Shown: one piece after another, positions 33,461 to 45,544 of the stretch
How positions within the stretch are numbered: position 1 is the stretch's first letter
Layout: each line of letters begins with the position of its first letter
Assembly (NCBI GenBank): GCA_036426205.1
Contig: WSYH01000664.1
Location: forward strand, 1-64,000
Reading direction: 5' to 3'
Origin: Ascaphus truei
Lineage: Eukaryota > Chordata > Amphibia > Anura > Ascaphidae
DNA length: 64,000 nt
The notes under the pieces: generated by a model
What the model was told of the DNA's origin: nothing
Database searches by the model: none
What the model saw: the letters and a program-made list of their open reading frames with translations, nothing else
Made by a program: the position numbers and the translations under genes

Positions 33461-33720
33461 TCACACACAGTTTGAATCGGGGGAACCTGAGCTTCATCAG
33501 CTTCTTGTGACCTGGGCAAGTCACTTTATCTCCCGTGCCTCAGGAACCAAAAACATCGTTTGTACAGTAAGCTCATCTGGGCAGGGACTGTGTATGTAAA
33601 AATTCCTATATGATGCATACTGCCACTATACTGTAATTGTGAAGCGCCTTAAGTCCCACTGGGAGAAAGGTGCTATATGAAATAAAGTTCATATGAAATA
33701 AAGTTATTATTAATGAATAA
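33461..33720 (+). mobile_element. MIR-like CORE-SINE with L2-type tail
   Basis: GTGACCTGGGCAAGTCACTT and CTCCCGTGCCTCAGG are the classic MIR core. It is followed by an L2-like tail, AAGCTCATCTGGGCAGGGAC, GAAGCGCCTTAAGTCCC and GTGCTATATGAAATAAAG. CORE-SINEs of this type borrow L2 machinery, and an L2-type LINE lies at 52.5 kb. Strong match on recognised phrases. Confidence 0.8.
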
Positions 33721-33805
33721 TGTACACATGATGTGACGCCTGAGTGGCAATACAATACCATATTATTAACAATCTTAATCAATACTATATATATATAGAT
33801 ATATA

Positions 33806-34035
33806 CAACTCAACCCCCTTATAACTCTGTGCTTGGGGCCCAAAGAATCACATCGTGATATAAGCGGATTGCGTTAGAAATAATGTACAATTGTATGCAT
33901 TGTACAATAAAGTATTAAAGATACCAATAATCGTGTTGTAAAGTATTCGTAAATACGAAAATTGGGAGCTACGCTTGCATCACGTTATAAGCGGATTCAC
34001 ATTGTAACGGATCGCGTTATAACGGTGTTGAGCTG
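33806..34035. mobile_element. TA-flanked MITE (ACAGCTCAACACCG-type ends)
   Basis: The left end CAACTCAACCCCCTTATAAC and right end GTTATAACGGTGTTGAGCTG are inverted copies with a few changes. TA flanks at 33804-33805 and 34036-34037. Inside, TATAAGCGGATT recurs in the same orientation near 33860 and 33990. Tc1/mariner type, 230 bp, no protein. Confidence 0.75.
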
Positions 34036-34039
34036 TATA

Positions 34040-34043
34040 TGTG

Positions 34044-34096
<53 letters not shown>

Positions 34097-34110
34097 GTAC
34101 ACACACACAT
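34040..34110. repeat. TA/GT microsatellite
   Basis: GTGTGTGTACATATAT..., then ATATATGTACACACACAC: a TA run flanked by inverted GT/AC ends directly beside the MITE. Confidence 0.9.
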
Positions 34111-34536
34111 AATAGGTTAAATACATGTTTATGTAATACTGTACTTTGAACTAATATTTCAGTTCTATACTGTATAGCCAAATCTGTATTTCATTCTGTG
34201 TGGTTTGTAGGTGTATCTGTGATTAATTGCTGTGTGACTAGTTTTTCTCCCCTGAGTAATCTAAACTGTGTGTGGAAGGTAAAATAATGTTTGTACTCTG
34301 CAATTCATGCACAAGGCATATTTGATTAAACTGAAGATCATATAACTGTAAATCAGGGATACATAGAGTTAGTAAAATGTACAATGCAGAAGCAGGGTAT
34401 AGCAAGAAAGTTGGATGTTCAATGTAAGGACTGTCAGAAGAGTATAGAGCCATGAAGGAGAACAGTAGACTATGACATTTAAAGGAGCAATCCAAGACTA
34501 TTAATTTTTTTGTTCAATAAAAAAAAAATAACATTG

Positions 34537-34735
34537 AAGCAGGGGGTCTCCAGAGCAGAACCCCAGTAATTTCAGCTCCGAGGATTCCCTGCTCCTGCAG
34601 ATACTTACCTCCAAGGTAGGTGCCGGTAGCAGCTCCTGCTCAGCTTTAAAGTTTAAAGTTCCCACGTCACATGGACCAATAGTAAGCCACAACGATGACA
34701 GCTCCAAAGACCACCTGCTTCAATGCTAAATATAT
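34537..34735. repeat. CAGGGGGTCTCC repeat-family member
   Basis: GAAGCAGGGGGTCTCCAGAG at the left and GCTCCAAAGACCACCTGCTT at the right are inverted. GTGCCGGTAG is inside. Related segments are at 520-757, 61975-62240 and 62335-62578. Confidence 0.6.
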
Positions 34736-35036
34736 TGATTCAGACGCTCCTGGTGAATGTGACGGTCGCCATGACAACGTGACGTCATGACGCCAGGACG
34801 TCTAAATCAAGGTAAGAGGGGGGATGTGAGGAGAGGAGGCAAGCCAACAGGAGGGTCCAGGGGGGAAAGATTGTGCTCCCTGCTTTAGAGGATGATTTAC
34901 TGTAGTTAAAGTAAATCTTATCTTGCCCTGCACAGCAACAGGGGTGGGGGACAAAGTTTATAAATGTTTGGGACCTGGATATTTTCCTCAGATCCCAGAG
35001 GAACAAGAGGAGGGGGCTCCAGAGCTCACCTAGCCC

Positions 35037-35518
35037 TGTAAAAGGGTAGCAACTTTAGTTATTTTCTGAGTTAGGGCAAGTCTCCCAGGTAAGGGGCCCT
35101 GGAGACAAAGTACTAGAGAGGAATCCTGCCACAGTAAGGAGTAGGTTCTCACTGCAGTGCTTATGAAGGAGACCTGGGTGGGATGGCTGGGAATTAAAGG
35201 AAGAAAGGTTCCATTTCTGTCTTGGGCAGCAGAAAAAAGGCTTGCAAAAGAGCTGATCTACCTACAAACTTCATGGGTGATGAAACCTGATTGCAAGTGT
35301 CTAGTAACTTGAACCTCTGTCCTGTTCATAAAGTTTAACAAACGTTCCGGGCACCCTCCATCTTTATTTTGTTCACCATACCAGCCCTGCACAGACTTCC
35401 TGCATCCTGACATGAAAGGTAAACTGCTGAACCTCACACACACACTTATAGACTATTTTGGTGTGGCCCCTCTTCTTTGGCCGGGGGTAGATGTTACATT
35501 TGGTGCCAAACGTGGGGC
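35037..35518 (+). mobile_element. 5' LTR plus tRNA-Lys-type primer binding site
   Basis: A 462-bp segment begins TGTAAAAGGG and ends ATGTTACA, giving TGTAA/TTACA inverted tips. Two bases later TGGTGCCAAACGTGGGGC (35501-35518) matches the tRNA-Lys1,2 primer site TGGCGCCCAACGTGGGGC at 16 of 18 positions. ATAAAGTTTAAC near 35328 may be the poly(A) region. The internal part seems cut off by about 35620. No second LTR or coding region found, so the call rests on tips plus primer site. Confidence 0.5.
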
Positions 35519-37130
35519 TGGGTGAGCCCCAAACTTCAATTGTAATATTCACATATCGTTTATAATCAAAGAGGAAGTCCAACTTGTTAATAATTATTAA
35601 AATTGCCATAAGGGAAGAGATTTAGGAGCCTATTCAGCTGGCATTGATAAGTGTCTTATCAGCAGTTTTGAGCACTTTTTGAGAAAGCTTTCATGTCTAT
35701 CTAATCAGAGAGCTCCCATAACATGCCAAACACGCTCGTAAACTGCTCTTCCTGATTGGTAGTGCTCCTGCTCAGAGAAACCGAGTGGTAGCTCAAAAAA
35801 TGCTCAAACTCGCATTATTTGCCAGAACGAGCTATTCTGGTACAGTACCTCCAAGATTCACATCGCGGCTGCAACTCACAGGCTGATCTTGCCACTTAAG
35901 GGTGATGAGATGGGATCCCGGGTGGGACTGATAGAAAAAAATGTATCCTTACTACAGTACATAAGATTGAATACAGGTGTCATCAGAACTGACACACATT
36001 AATATCAGCTCCAGAGACCCTGTGCTTTAATCCTATGTAATAAAAATACATTTACAGGCAGCTTCATTACCTTAGTGGCTAACCACGAAGGTAATGAAGG
36101 GGTTAAATACCAGAGCCTGGTTTGGTGAAGGTATAGGGGGTAGGTGAAGGTTGGAGTTGCCCCAGGGTGGGTGGTTAGGTCTTACAGGAGGGTTTCAGGA
36201 GCAGTTAACCCCTTCATTACGCTAAGGTAAGGAAGGGGTTAACCACTCGTGCTACCCACACAGGGGTGCCTAAACACCAAACACAGGCCAAATACAACCT
36301 TCACCAACCCCCTCTACCCCTATTAAACATTAAAATATAGTACAACAACCAATACTATCCAATACACCCATTGATTTCCAGTGTTGTTACCTATGCCCTC
36401 AATGGGAGAAAAGATAACCCCAATGGCAATAAATGGCACCCTACTACCCACCTCCTGTATGCCAGCCCTCCGTTCCCCCCCGCCACCCAACACATACAGT
36501 ACAGTAATGGGCAAAATCCCTATTATCCAATTATCCAGACTTGGATAATAGCGTGTTTGCCAATTCAAAATAAAACATTACCCAACCAGCATATAGTAAA
36601 TTAAAGTATTAAAGTTGTACTTACCCCTGCCAGGTTGAAGGTTTCCCTTGCCCTCATCTTCATCCTCCATCATCCTCCATCCTTCATCCTCCTCATCCTC
36701 TGTGGGCGGCAACATTAAAACTAAAAAACGAACTACTTAATTACATTAGTTGTTAGTAACTGCTATAGTAATTAAGGGGTTAACCCCACCCACTACCCAC
36801 CTGGGAGGCAAAACCACCACCCAGGGGGCCACCAACCTTCAAATTAAAAACAACCACAAACTACATTACAATGAAATAAAAACAGACATTTTCCAAAAAA
36901 TTAATTAATTGTACCTGTGCTATACCATGCCCAAAATAGCATGGATTGTCACAATGGCAATAAATAGGCAACCTAAAATAAACAATAGAGAAGAAAAAGA
37001 ATGGCACTAAAAGAACTTGTAGCAAATGGTAGAGTGTGTCGTTTTACTCTATATAAGACAAAGTGACGTCTGCTGCTGGAGTATATAGCAGGGAATCTTC
37101 AATTCCCCTAAATGTACGAATGGAAAAAGA

Positions 37131-38490
37131 GGGGTTGTATATACTCCTGCACATGAAATCAAAATTTAGGAAAAGAGGGGCCCTAGTTTCAGAGTTCAAG
37201 AGAATTCATATGAGACCACACTCTAAATGTGTGCAATACAAATATACTTTAATTGTATTAAAAAGGAAAAAAACTAATAATTCTAAAAAATATATAAATA
37301 TGAATTTCACCAGCTGGGTACAAAGAAATATAAACCAAATGATACTTAACTCATACAACTAAGTTCAAATTAAAAATTGCCTTGATAAAGGCTTAATAAA
37401 AATAAACACGTGTTACTTATAAAAATAATAACTGAGGGTTAATTCTTTTCAAGTATCTGCAACCAGTGGGACAAGCGCTACATGCAGAGGAGTGAAAGGA
37501 GGCACTTTCAAAAATCTAGTTGGCGCCAACACGGGATGAACAGCTGTGGCGGGAGACACGAGAGGTGAGGACGCAGACAGCACACGCATACGTGAGACAT
37601 GGAAACAGCAGACGCGGGAGCTGCAGATGCACTCCAACACTACAGAGGAGACTTCGTTCCAATCTACATCCTGGCCGAGCAGCGGAGGGGGAAGTGAGGC
37701 AACAAGTTAGTTGAAGTACCCCTCAGGATCTCGGCCACAACTACACCTTGAAGTTAGGAGTGGCATAATAAGAAGGTAACGCTCCCTTATCTGTATTATC
37801 AGTGAAAAGAAAGTTTTGTGTGCTAAAGAGTGGTGCAAGCCTTAAGAAGAAGGCCATTCAGTTTTTTGCCTGTACACATCTGCATACACCTCTCACCCTG
37901 AGGGGGCTGAAAATCAGAGAGTATGAAGTCTGCATAAAACCTGTGACTTCATCCACCATCTCTATCCTCCTGCACAGCCATTATACTTAAATGTAAAGTG
38001 CCGCCAATCACTCACAACAACGTACAACTCAGAGTGTTTTTTCCATTAACACTGGGATACATTTTTTCACAACTTATCCTTTTTGGACTTATCCAAGTGG
38101 AGGCAATCAACATACTAGGGTGGACATTACCCAAAGCCCAAGAATATTATCCTATATATGCAAACACATTGCATGTGTGATCAGTTATTATTTTTATAAG
38201 TAACAAGTGTTTATTTTTATGAAGCCTTTATTAAGGCAATTTTTAATTTGAACTTAGTTGTATGAGTTAAGTATCATTTGGTTTATATTTCTTTGTACCC
38301 AGCTGGTAAAATTGATATTTATATATTTTTTAGAATTATTAGTTTTTTTCCTTTTTAATATAATTAAAGTATATTTGTATTGCACACATTTAGAGTGTGG
38401 TCTCATATGAATTCTCTTGAACTCTGAAACTAGGGTCCCTCTTTTCCTAAATTTTAATTTCATGCGCAGGAGTATATATAACCCCTTTTT
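37131..38490. mobile_element. 1.36-kb fold-back with ~305-bp arms
   Basis: Arms 37131-37434 and 38181-38490 are reverse complements with a few percent mismatch. Outer edge: GGGGTTGTATATACTCCTG / CAGGAGTATATATAACCCC. Inner edge: TTATAAAAATAATAACTGA / TCAGTTATTATTTTTATAA. The 746-bp loop has GC-rich DNA with TTGGCGCCAACACGGGATGA near 37518. The two mirrored open frames (arm to arm) encode the same peptide and are probably not genes. The arms interrupt composite repeat sequence on both sides. Confidence 0.75.
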
Positions 38491-39134
38491 AACTAAAATA
38501 AACACCCACAAAATAAAATACATTACAATTCAATAAAAACAAACATTGGCCAAAAAAATGCATTGATTGTCAATTTGGTTATCTTTACCGTCAAAGGGGC
38601 ATAGATAAGCACATTGCCAGTCAATGGGCAAAATTAAAAAAAACACAATAAAATAAAATAAAATCAATGTGTTTCCTACCTTTACCGGGATGAAGATTTA
38701 TACTCCTCGTCCAACTGCGGCACCAACTCTTTCCCCACAACACAATGATCCTCATCAGCATGATGCAAAGTAGTTCAGGATCCTCAGTTGTTTGAAGATG
38801 AGTTCCCGGTGAGTACAGTAGTTCTTCTTGCTTCTTTCTTTTCTTTTTTCTCTCCAACAGCTACAGGAGATGTTGATCCAGCGGCTTCTTGGGGTCAACT
38901 GAGACGTCTGACATCACATTTAACTGACAAATGGTACATCACCAATCCGATGTTTAATTTTAATGTTACTGCCCATGGAAGATACGGAGGACAAAGATGA
39001 GGACGAGGGCAGCCTTCATCTTGGCAGGGGTAAGTATAACTTTAATTTACATTATGCTGGCTAGGTAATGTTTATTTTTTTAGGAGCAAATACTCTATTA
39101 TCCAGATTTGGATAATAGTGATTTTTGCCCATTA

Positions 39135-39478
39135 CTGTACTGTACAGGTTTGCCGATGAGTACTCTAAAACTTGCCTTGGAAAATCTGGGGCTTTCACCA
39201 ACAAGATCCAGATACATGCTGGGTATATGCTGCAACATTTCCGTGACATTTCTGCAGAGACTAATGGCCCATCGGATTAACACAGCAGGGGTCCCTGGCA
39301 ATCCCATTCAGCTTGAATGGGACTGCCAGGGACCCCTGCTATTAATCCGATGGGCCATTAGTCTCTCTGCAGAAATGTCACTGAAATGTTGCAGCATGTA
39401 CCCAACATGTACCTGGATCTTGTTGGTGATTGCCCCAGATTTGTTTTAGAATACTCATCTGCACTACAGTATGTGTTG
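39135..39478. repeat. Near-perfect ~340-bp palindrome
   Basis: The centre is at about 39312 (CCCATTCAGCTTGAATGGG). Arms of about 165 bp carry GGGTCCCTGGCA, TTAATCCGATGGGCCATTAG, AGACTAATGGCCCATCGGAT, CATTTCTGCAGAGA and GATGAGTA, each mirrored. The loop is only about five bases, so the sequence could extrude as a long cruciform or hairpin. Confidence 0.8.
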
Positions 39479-39919
39479 GGAGGTTGTTTGGGGAAGATGG
39501 GGTGGGAAGTAGGGTGCCCATACATTGCCATTGGGGTTAATTTTGCTCCCATTGAGAGCATAGGTATAGGCATAGGCATAGGTAGGCATAGGTAGGCATA
39601 GGGCCACTGGCAATCAATGGGTGTATTGGTTGTTGTATTGTATTTTAATGTTTATTGGGGGTAGAGGGGGTGGATGAAGGGGGTAGTTTCTCCCGGGTGG
39701 GTGGATAAGCCTCTCGGGTGGGTCGCGGGTGTGGTTAACCCCTTCATTACCTTAGCAGTAGTAACCGCTAAGTTAATGAAGGGGTTAACTCCTCGCATAA
39801 CCCACCCTGAGGCAACTACCCACTTCACTGCACCCCCTCTACTACCAAGAATCAGGTATTCTAATTTAACCACTTCATTACCTTAGCGGCTAGCCTGCTA
39901 AGGTAATGAAGCTGTTTTT

Positions 39920-42570
39920 ATTTTATTTTAATAACACAATATTGAAGCAGTGTTACTGAAATACAATACTGTGTTACTAAAATACAATAAAAACAGTGAG
40001 ATCACCTGTAAAAGCTGTGCTGGGAGATGCAGCTCTCTCTCTGTGCTGCTATCCCTGTGCAGCTATCTCTCTGCAGCTCTTACAGACTGCAGGTAGATTG
40101 CATGGGCAGATCTTAGAAAAAGACAAAGCTAAAGACACTGCTAACTCGATCGGTATGGCATTTTCCTACCAAATGGTATCTGACTTGCGATAACTCTTTC
40201 TGAATACCATGCAAATGTCAGATTGGTCGGTAGGTCATGCCAAACCGTTCGATATGGCAGTGATTTTATCGAACCTACCTAAATAGGCCCCTTAATGTTA
40301 TATAGATCTATATGTGGACACAGTTCTGAATATCACCGAATATTATACGCTGAATAATAGAGGCACAATAAGTCCTTGCCAGCAATAACATCTCTTCAGT
40401 GTTCAAGGGCAGAGAAAAAAGCAAATACATTTAGGACCCAAACTAACAGCAAAACACTCATAAATATCCCTCAATATATAATACATCTGTATCTGTTACA
40501 AGAATCCAATAACAATTCCAGAATCACAATAATCATAAGGGCTTTCTAGGAAAATGACAATGGAAACCTTGTTTAGTTTCCTGGCAAAAATGTTTCCCAA
40601 CATGGTGGATTCAATATTACATTTTCTTTACAGGGTACAAAGTACAAATATCAAGCAATGCAAAAAGGCTGGAAACAAAAGGGTAGTAAAAAATACTGTA
40701 TAAAAGTTGTGGCCACTCTATGGAGCAGGCAGTGAATATTTTATCTGCCTCAGCTGGAAAATTGAGCCAAGCTAAAACCTTCAACTAGATAGTCTTGTAC
40801 AGTATCTAAATTTAATGGGCTTTCTATATTGCACTTACTGTGTAAACCATCATCCATCCACACAGAATAACAAAGCCCTTCTCATTTATACTTTGATGCA
40901 CATCTCAAACCACCGCTAGGCTTGATGGCCTGAACACATTTCAACTGCTTTGATCTGGGTGGCAGCCTCCAAAAGAGAGAGATGGAGTAATGTTATTCTT
41001 GCTCGTCCTCAAATATTATTTGTCTGCCACAGCAGGATAAGGGTGCTAATCTTTAACTGTGTCCTGAAAATATACAGCTTTTTGTTTCTTTATTAAAAAG
41101 CAGAGAGAGGTTCAACTATAGTACTTTAGTTTGCTTATGCTAGCTATGTTTCTTGTATTTTATAAGGCAAACATGTTATTTGCTCTCAAACTTTCTAGGG
41201 TAGTCAGCCAATATGAAGACAATACATATTACAAAACAATTTTCATTGACCCCATTTCATCACTTTTTGTTTGTAATAACACTAAATAACAAGATATCAG
41301 AGAGTCAATTTTACACCAGTTACTATTTCAGATAAAAATTGCCATCAATGAAAGCTTTCTGAGACTGCCTTAGCTATTAGCACTCATCCAGACTCATCTA
41401 CTGTAGGTCATTTTACTGGGACCCTGCAGTACCTCTCTCATCTCACAGCGGGGTTACTAGTGGATCTATTATTTTCTTTTCCATAAATATATTTAGCAGC
41501 TCTAGCTGTAGGAGAGCATGAGCTGGTTATAAAGGACAGGAAAAACACTGCAGTTCTGGTAAATGTGAGATAATGGCTCTGCAATACTTAGCCTATCCAT
41601 ATGATGTAATATTTACTTTTATTTGCATGTTGATATATTGTACTCTTCTTTGTTGGTATTTATCATCACCTTTTTTCTATACGAGGCATTCCCATTAAGC
41701 CCGAGAATACCCGGCACCCTTTACGATTTATACTTCACTCAGTGACAGAATGTCCTATTTACCTTATATTATTTATTACCTAAATTGTGAATTGACACAA
41801 TTTTCTGCAGGGACACTAATTGCGGTACGGTGTAGCCAAGATGCTGTAATGCACAATTATGTCTAATAGAGTATTTACAATAAGACAGTTTACTGACAGT
41901 GGTACTATTTATAATACTATTACACTGACTCTCACCAATCTTTCTTATGCTTTCTACCACTATAATACTAAGTTACTATGACCAATAACTTCTCTTTTGA
42001 TGTTATTTTATTTACGTTACTGAATTTGTATTGGTCCCTATACAGTACTTGGGATACAGTTGTTTAGTCGTATTTCTTTCTCTTATACTTTGCATGTTTC
42101 CGTGGCACTTTTTTGTTCATATTCGTTGCCTAGAAAACATGGGGGTCACATCAGGCCATAACTACATAACTACATAAATTATACGAATAGAGATCGAATC
42201 CCCTCCCCTAATATCTACTTCCTGCTCGGATTAGATCTGTTTTTATTTTATTTCCCCTTCCATATTTATACATATAGACTCATCCCTTCACTTGCCACAA
42301 ATTTCCTCGGCGATGGAAGGGTGGGAATGAGTGGGTCTTTTATTCAAATACAAAACAAAAGAAGAAAAAAAAGGCAAGAGAGACAAATCAAGCAGAGAAA
42401 ATGGCAAGCAGGAAATAGAGACAGAAACAAAGCAGAGGAAAAGAGCAGAGAGACACACACCCGATAATACTGCGAAGAGGCAGGCAGAAAGCGAGGGATT
42501 CACAGTTTCTCAAGCTTTAGTCTCTTCTCTACAAGGTATACTGTAATTGTTAGATTGTAATTTTATATAT
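39920..42570. other. No gene recognised
   Basis: Mixed AT-rich DNA; no frame with a recognised domain. Near 40190-40290 is a diverged repeat with a TAGGCCCC end that resembles pieces near 2740-2920 and 35625-35880. CTACATAACTACATAAAT near 42160 recalls CR1 3' ends but is too short to call. Confidence 0.35.
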
Positions 42571-42571
42571 T

Positions 42572-43335
42572 TGTAACGAAGTTTCCCCCACCCGGTGGGA
42601 GATTTGGCCATTACTGGTCGTGTGGTGCATGATTCCTGCTGGTAACAGGAGGGCTGAGTCATCCGCCGATGGTAGTGGGGACACAGGAACAGGCTTCTGG
42701 GGTTCATATCCCACATATATCTTTAGCAGTGCAGCGCCTCCGTCTGCCATAGGCTCCAGGAATTGAAGGTGATCTCCCACGGTAGAACTTATTACCTCTC
42801 CCCCCAGTAAGGTCACGCACCAGGCAGGAGGTATATGCAAACAGGAACGGATTTATTACTCTTCTGTACAGTTACAGGAGCAAGGCAGGTTCTGCCCAAT
42901 GCAGTCTCTCAGCTATTCACTGGATGATGGTCCCTGGACCGTCACTACAGGCCAAGGGCACTCGCAGCCATCCTAGCTCTTCCCCACCTCCCTAGCAGAG
43001 GCAGAGGTATGGTCCACACTCACTCTCCACCAGAGGAAAGAGGACTGGAGAAGGCCCAATCTCAGTCTTTCCACTGTGTGACCTGCCTTCCTTAGTGGAG
43101 AAGGACACACTCACAAATTTAGAGCGGTCCTGCCTTTTAAGTACAGCCAGGAGGAGGGCACCAGGTCTGGCTCATGATTGATCATGGCCAGGCCTGATGT
43201 CACCGCCTCCCGCTGTCACTCAAATGCAGCTCCTCGGAGGGGGAAACCCCCATATCAACTACTGGCAACCTGATTGTACCAGGGTTTACTGCCAGCCCAT
43301 GGGCAGAATAGTAGCCATCATATGACCTGGCTACA
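42572..43335 (-). mobile_element. Solo LTR with TATT target duplication
   Basis: On the minus strand it begins TGTAGCCAGGTCATATGATG and ends AACTTCGTTACA, so it has TGTA..TACA tips. TATT flanks both sides (42568-42571 and 43336-43339). On the minus strand AATAAA (TTTATT near 42850) lies in the proper place for a poly(A) signal, and TTTTAAGTACA near 43137 may be a TATA-like element. 764 bp with no internal region attached: a solo LTR left by recombination, probably gypsy or related. Confidence 0.7.
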
Positions 43336-43339
43336 TATT

Positions 43340-45340
43340 ATATCAACATATTTATTGTATAATTATATTCATAATATTACTGGTCAAATATAGAAAGGCC
43401 CTCAGCTTGACAAAGCCAGTGTAAACCTGCCAAAACGTTGGAATTTTGGCTTAATAAATTGTTATTGTTAGGACCGTGTGCCTGCATTGTCCTGATCACC
43501 ACATATACAAAGCACCATCTGACCTCTCTCTACTTCATTTCTACTCTCTGCTACTATAGCAACCAATCAGTGTCAGTTGGTTTAACACTGTCACATTACA
43601 CTGGTGTTGGGTATATTGGTTAACATACAGATAGTACCACCAAACCTTTTTCTACTCTCTGCTAGTATATCAGCCAATCAGTGCCAGTTGGTAAAATACT
43701 GTTATATCACTCAGTGTTTGGTATATTGGTTTTCATACAGACAGCACCTTCTGATCTCTCTGTGTGGACACTACTATTAGGAGGTTTGTTTTCAAGCTAC
43801 TGTACACTTGTTAGTTTCCTAATTGTTTTTAAGGTTATACTTATTTCAAACATTTGTTCATACTTACTTATGTTCCGTTACTATTGTCCTTATTTAGAGT
43901 TTTGCCATAATTTTAAGCAATTTCAAAACTGAAACCCCAAAATTGAGTGTTGGCAAAAGCCAATCCAGAATCAAAAACACCGACACTTTTTAATACCATA
44001 ATTAATTCCATTTTTGTTAGAATTATAACCAAAACCAAAACTAAAACACCAGTGCAAGTGCCCACTATGTTCGGTGCACTATGATGGACAAATGTGTAAA
44101 ATGTAGAATTTACGCGCAATTTTCCAAATTTGTCAAAAACCTGCAAATACTTGTTCGAATGCTGTATTTTGTCATTAAAAATTTGAGAGAGAGAGATATT
44201 GAGAGAGAAGCTCTTTTTTGTTAGTGTCCCAAGTTTCTTATATACACTGTATCACTCCAAACACACCTTTTTACAACATGTGCAGTAGAAAGGAGCACAG
44301 CTGGTACGGGTAAAGTCATGAGGTGCACAGCATGTGTTACAGAGCAAGGGTTCTGCGGTCAGGCTCAGTTATTGGTTGATCAAAATGGGAGAACTGTCAT
44401 TGAGGTCAGAGGGAGTAGTAGCCACTTCAAATACTGCTTGCCAAAAATGCTTCCCAACCCCTACCTGGAACCCTACCTCCTCTGGTCTAACTATAGGGAT
44501 TGCAAAAGTTACTGCAGCTTGGCGTCAAATCAGCAAAACCAAAACACAAAAATATTTTTGAACCAAAACCACAGCCAAAGTAAAAACACAATTTTTTTTA
44601 GAACTGAAACAAATACCAACACTAAAACACCAGTGAAATTGCCCATCCTTATTGCTGATGCATAATGTGGCATCCCTAGAAAATTAGATGAGCAAAGTCT
44701 AAGCATCTCTAGTTTGAGGCATTATTACGTGCTGGTCCCTATTCTTGTACATTCGTTATTTTGGTAAAATCTCACATTGAGATTAAATTGATGCAAGTTG
44801 ATATTTTGTGCTTGGTTTACACAGATCTGGAGGAATTGCAATGCATTATAATGCAAAAATAAGCAGCACAAACCTTCCAAGGAAGCTGTTAACTTCCTCT
44901 CCAGTCATATTACCTAGGATGGGTTTAACGGAATAACATGAGACATAATGTTGGATCTACTGTATATATTTCGGATTAGTATTAGAGAAGCTAAAAACAC
45001 AGCCAATAAATCCAGAGAGAAGCTGAAGCCTGAAGTAGAGTTATCAAATTGTAGTCACTCTCCATTTCAAATGTAGAGGTGTTGTTTTGTGCAGTTACTC
45101 ATCATATGCTAGATTAGAAAGCTCAACGTGTGAAAGTGTGAAAACAGAGGCTTGCTTACAAATGTTGTTGCTTTTAATTTATTATAAAATCAGTTTCATA
45201 TGTTTTTGTTCCATTTGTATAGTGTGCTGCAAAATGGAGATCTTTACTATACTGTATGTAAATATCTGCAAATATACAGCAGTACATATTTCATATTGGA
45301 ATGACTTAAAACAATTAGAACTTATAGGTAGACATACATG
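43340..45340. other. No gene; scattered old repeats
   Basis: CTTGACAAAGCC...CCAAAACGTTGG...TTAATAAATTG at 43405-43460 is a copy of the recurrent module. CAGCCAATCAGTGCCAGTTG (near 43670) repeats CAACCAATCAGTGTCAGTTG (near 43560), a local duplication. AACCAAAAC phrases repeat at 44020-44050 and 44540-44640. No domain seen in any frame. Confidence 0.4.
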
Positions 45341-45535
45341 TATACAGATTTGGCTAATAGGGCTATTGCCCATTATTTTGTTTGGTGGTGGTGTTTTGTG
45401 GGGGGAAATGGGGTTGGTGAAGGGGGTAGTTGACCCGGAGAGGATGGTTAGATCTCCTGTGGGGGTGGCAAGATAGTTTAACACCTCCATTACCTTAGTG
45501 GTTAGCCACTAAGGTAATGAAGGGGGGTTATTAAT
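45340..45535. repeat. Composite dispersed repeat, cluster C (small)
   Basis: ACAGATTTGGCTAATAGGGC, then TTGCCCATTATTTTG, a GGGTTGG stretch and the palindrome CCATTACCTTAGTGG / CCACTAAGGTAATGA at 45485-45521. It is the shortest clear example of the module order. Confidence 0.6.
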
Positions 45536-45544
45536 GTATTTTTT

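Larger units (their letters stand above)
36000..39915. repeat. Composite dispersed repeat, cluster B
   Basis: The same modules as cluster A: CCTTAGCGG-type palindromes at 36063-36107, 36205-36243 (short), 39734-39789 and 39865-39911; the ACAGTACAGTAATGGGCAAA...GGATAATAG module in both orientations (36495-36550 and 39105-39140); CCTC/CATCC-rich linkers (36650-36710); and an AGGCATA tandem at 39559-39602. It hosts the two large inverted structures listed separately. No accepted coding region. Confidence 0.6.

Noticed and set aside
37519..37540. TTGGCGCCAACACGGGATGA as a retroviral primer binding site
   Set aside because: It lies in the loop of an inverted repeat; there are no direct LTRs on either side.
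42288..42546. Lysine/glutamate-rich forward frame and its antisense
   Set aside because: A-rich composition; no domain or conserved copy.
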